Source: an uncultured Saprospiraceae bacterium (lineage in GTDB: Bacteria > Bacteroidota > Bacteroidia > Chitinophagales > Saprospiraceae). From it: 23,586 nt of DNA. The notes below the pieces were generated by a model, which searched no databases, had not been told where the DNA came from, and saw only the letters and a list, made by a program, of their open reading frames with translations. Below are positions 23,440 through 23,586 of this stretch, piece after piece; the first letter of the stretch is position 1, and each line of letters begins with the position of its first letter. Position numbers and translations under genes: made by a program. The stretch covers positions 1 through 23,586 of the forward strand of contig CALEYL010000030.1 of assembly GCA_937926205.1 (NCBI GenBank), given 5' to 3'.

Positions 23440-23586
23440 GGGGCAGTGTTGCTTTATGGAGCAATCTGCTCCTTCTACTCTCTACCCTATACTTTCTACC
23501 GTTTGGGGCAGTGTTGCTTTATGGAGCAATTTGCTCCTTCTACTCTCTACCCTATACTTTCTACCGTTTGGGGCAGTGTTGCTTTA
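23440..23586 (+). repeat. 65-bp tandem repeat running off the window edge
   Basis: Units begin GGGGCAGTGTTGC at 23440, 23505 and 23570, exactly 65 bp apart. The two full copies differ at one base (C versus T at the dyad). Each holds GGAGCA-AT(C/T)-TGCTCC, a small inverted repeat, then a pyrimidine-rich part (TCTACTCTCTACC). The third copy is cut by the window end, so the total number is unknown. Confidence 0.95.

Noticed and set aside
23440..23586. CRISPR array at the right edge
   Set aside because: Copies are head to tail with no unique spacers (the whole 65-bp unit repeats) and no cas gene is near, so it is a tandem repeat.

Overview
The window is chromosomal DNA from a member of the Bacteroidota, most likely a saprospirian (Lewinella/Haliscomenobacter-like). 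The class-level guess is low confidence; the phylum is close to certain. Evidence for the phylum: a complete SusC/SusD pair, a type IX secretion (T9SS) type A sorting domain, a remnant of a T9SS type B (gliding-associated) sorting domain, several Bacteroidota-style lipoproteins, DUF4197 and DCC-family proteins, and promoter boxes of the form TTG/TAnnTTTG instead of the proteobacterial type.

Layout. 1-5.2 kb carries three minus-strand genes: a membrane-anchored glucosaminidase, a W/N-repeat T9SS cargo protein, and a secreted TPR protein that looks like an inactivated transglutaminase-like enzyme. 5.3-6.6 kb carries two plus-strand genes, a DCC-family thiol oxidoreductase and a DUF4197 lipoprotein. 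6.6-7.1 kb is gene-free and rich in repeats. 7.1-19.3 kb is the core of the window: a minus-strand locus of susC, susD, a 1120-aa VCBS/ASPIC lipoprotein, a 201-aa lipoprotein of unknown function and a second 1112-aa VCBS/ASPIC lipoprotein. Divergent from susC is a secreted double-DxGA aspartyl protease with a C-terminal PDZ domain. After that come a perfect-arm hairpin element, the decayed T9SS type B gene end, a tRNA-Leu(GAG) with promoter and terminator, and a DUF885-like secreted protein. A 65-bp tandem repeat runs off the right edge.

How the genes may work together. SusC and SusD form an outer-membrane importer with a surface lid. No glycoside hydrolase, lyase, sulfatase or regulator is in the window. 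In their place are two very large paralogous lipoproteins, each with two Ca-binding VCBS/FG-GAP propeller blocks flanking an ASPIC/UnbV domain. I infer that they are surface binding or scaffold proteins serving the SusCD importer. A strong intrinsic terminator followed by a good promoter lies between susD and the first VCBS gene. The locus is therefore probably two transcription units: a susCD unit and a VCBS-lipoprotein-VCBS unit.

The intergenic DNA is unusual. Short tandem arrays (period 7 or 8) sit directly behind the stop codons of four different genes. A separate family of TGTCTGTCTTTA-ended elements sits directly behind two stop codons and upstream of a third gene.
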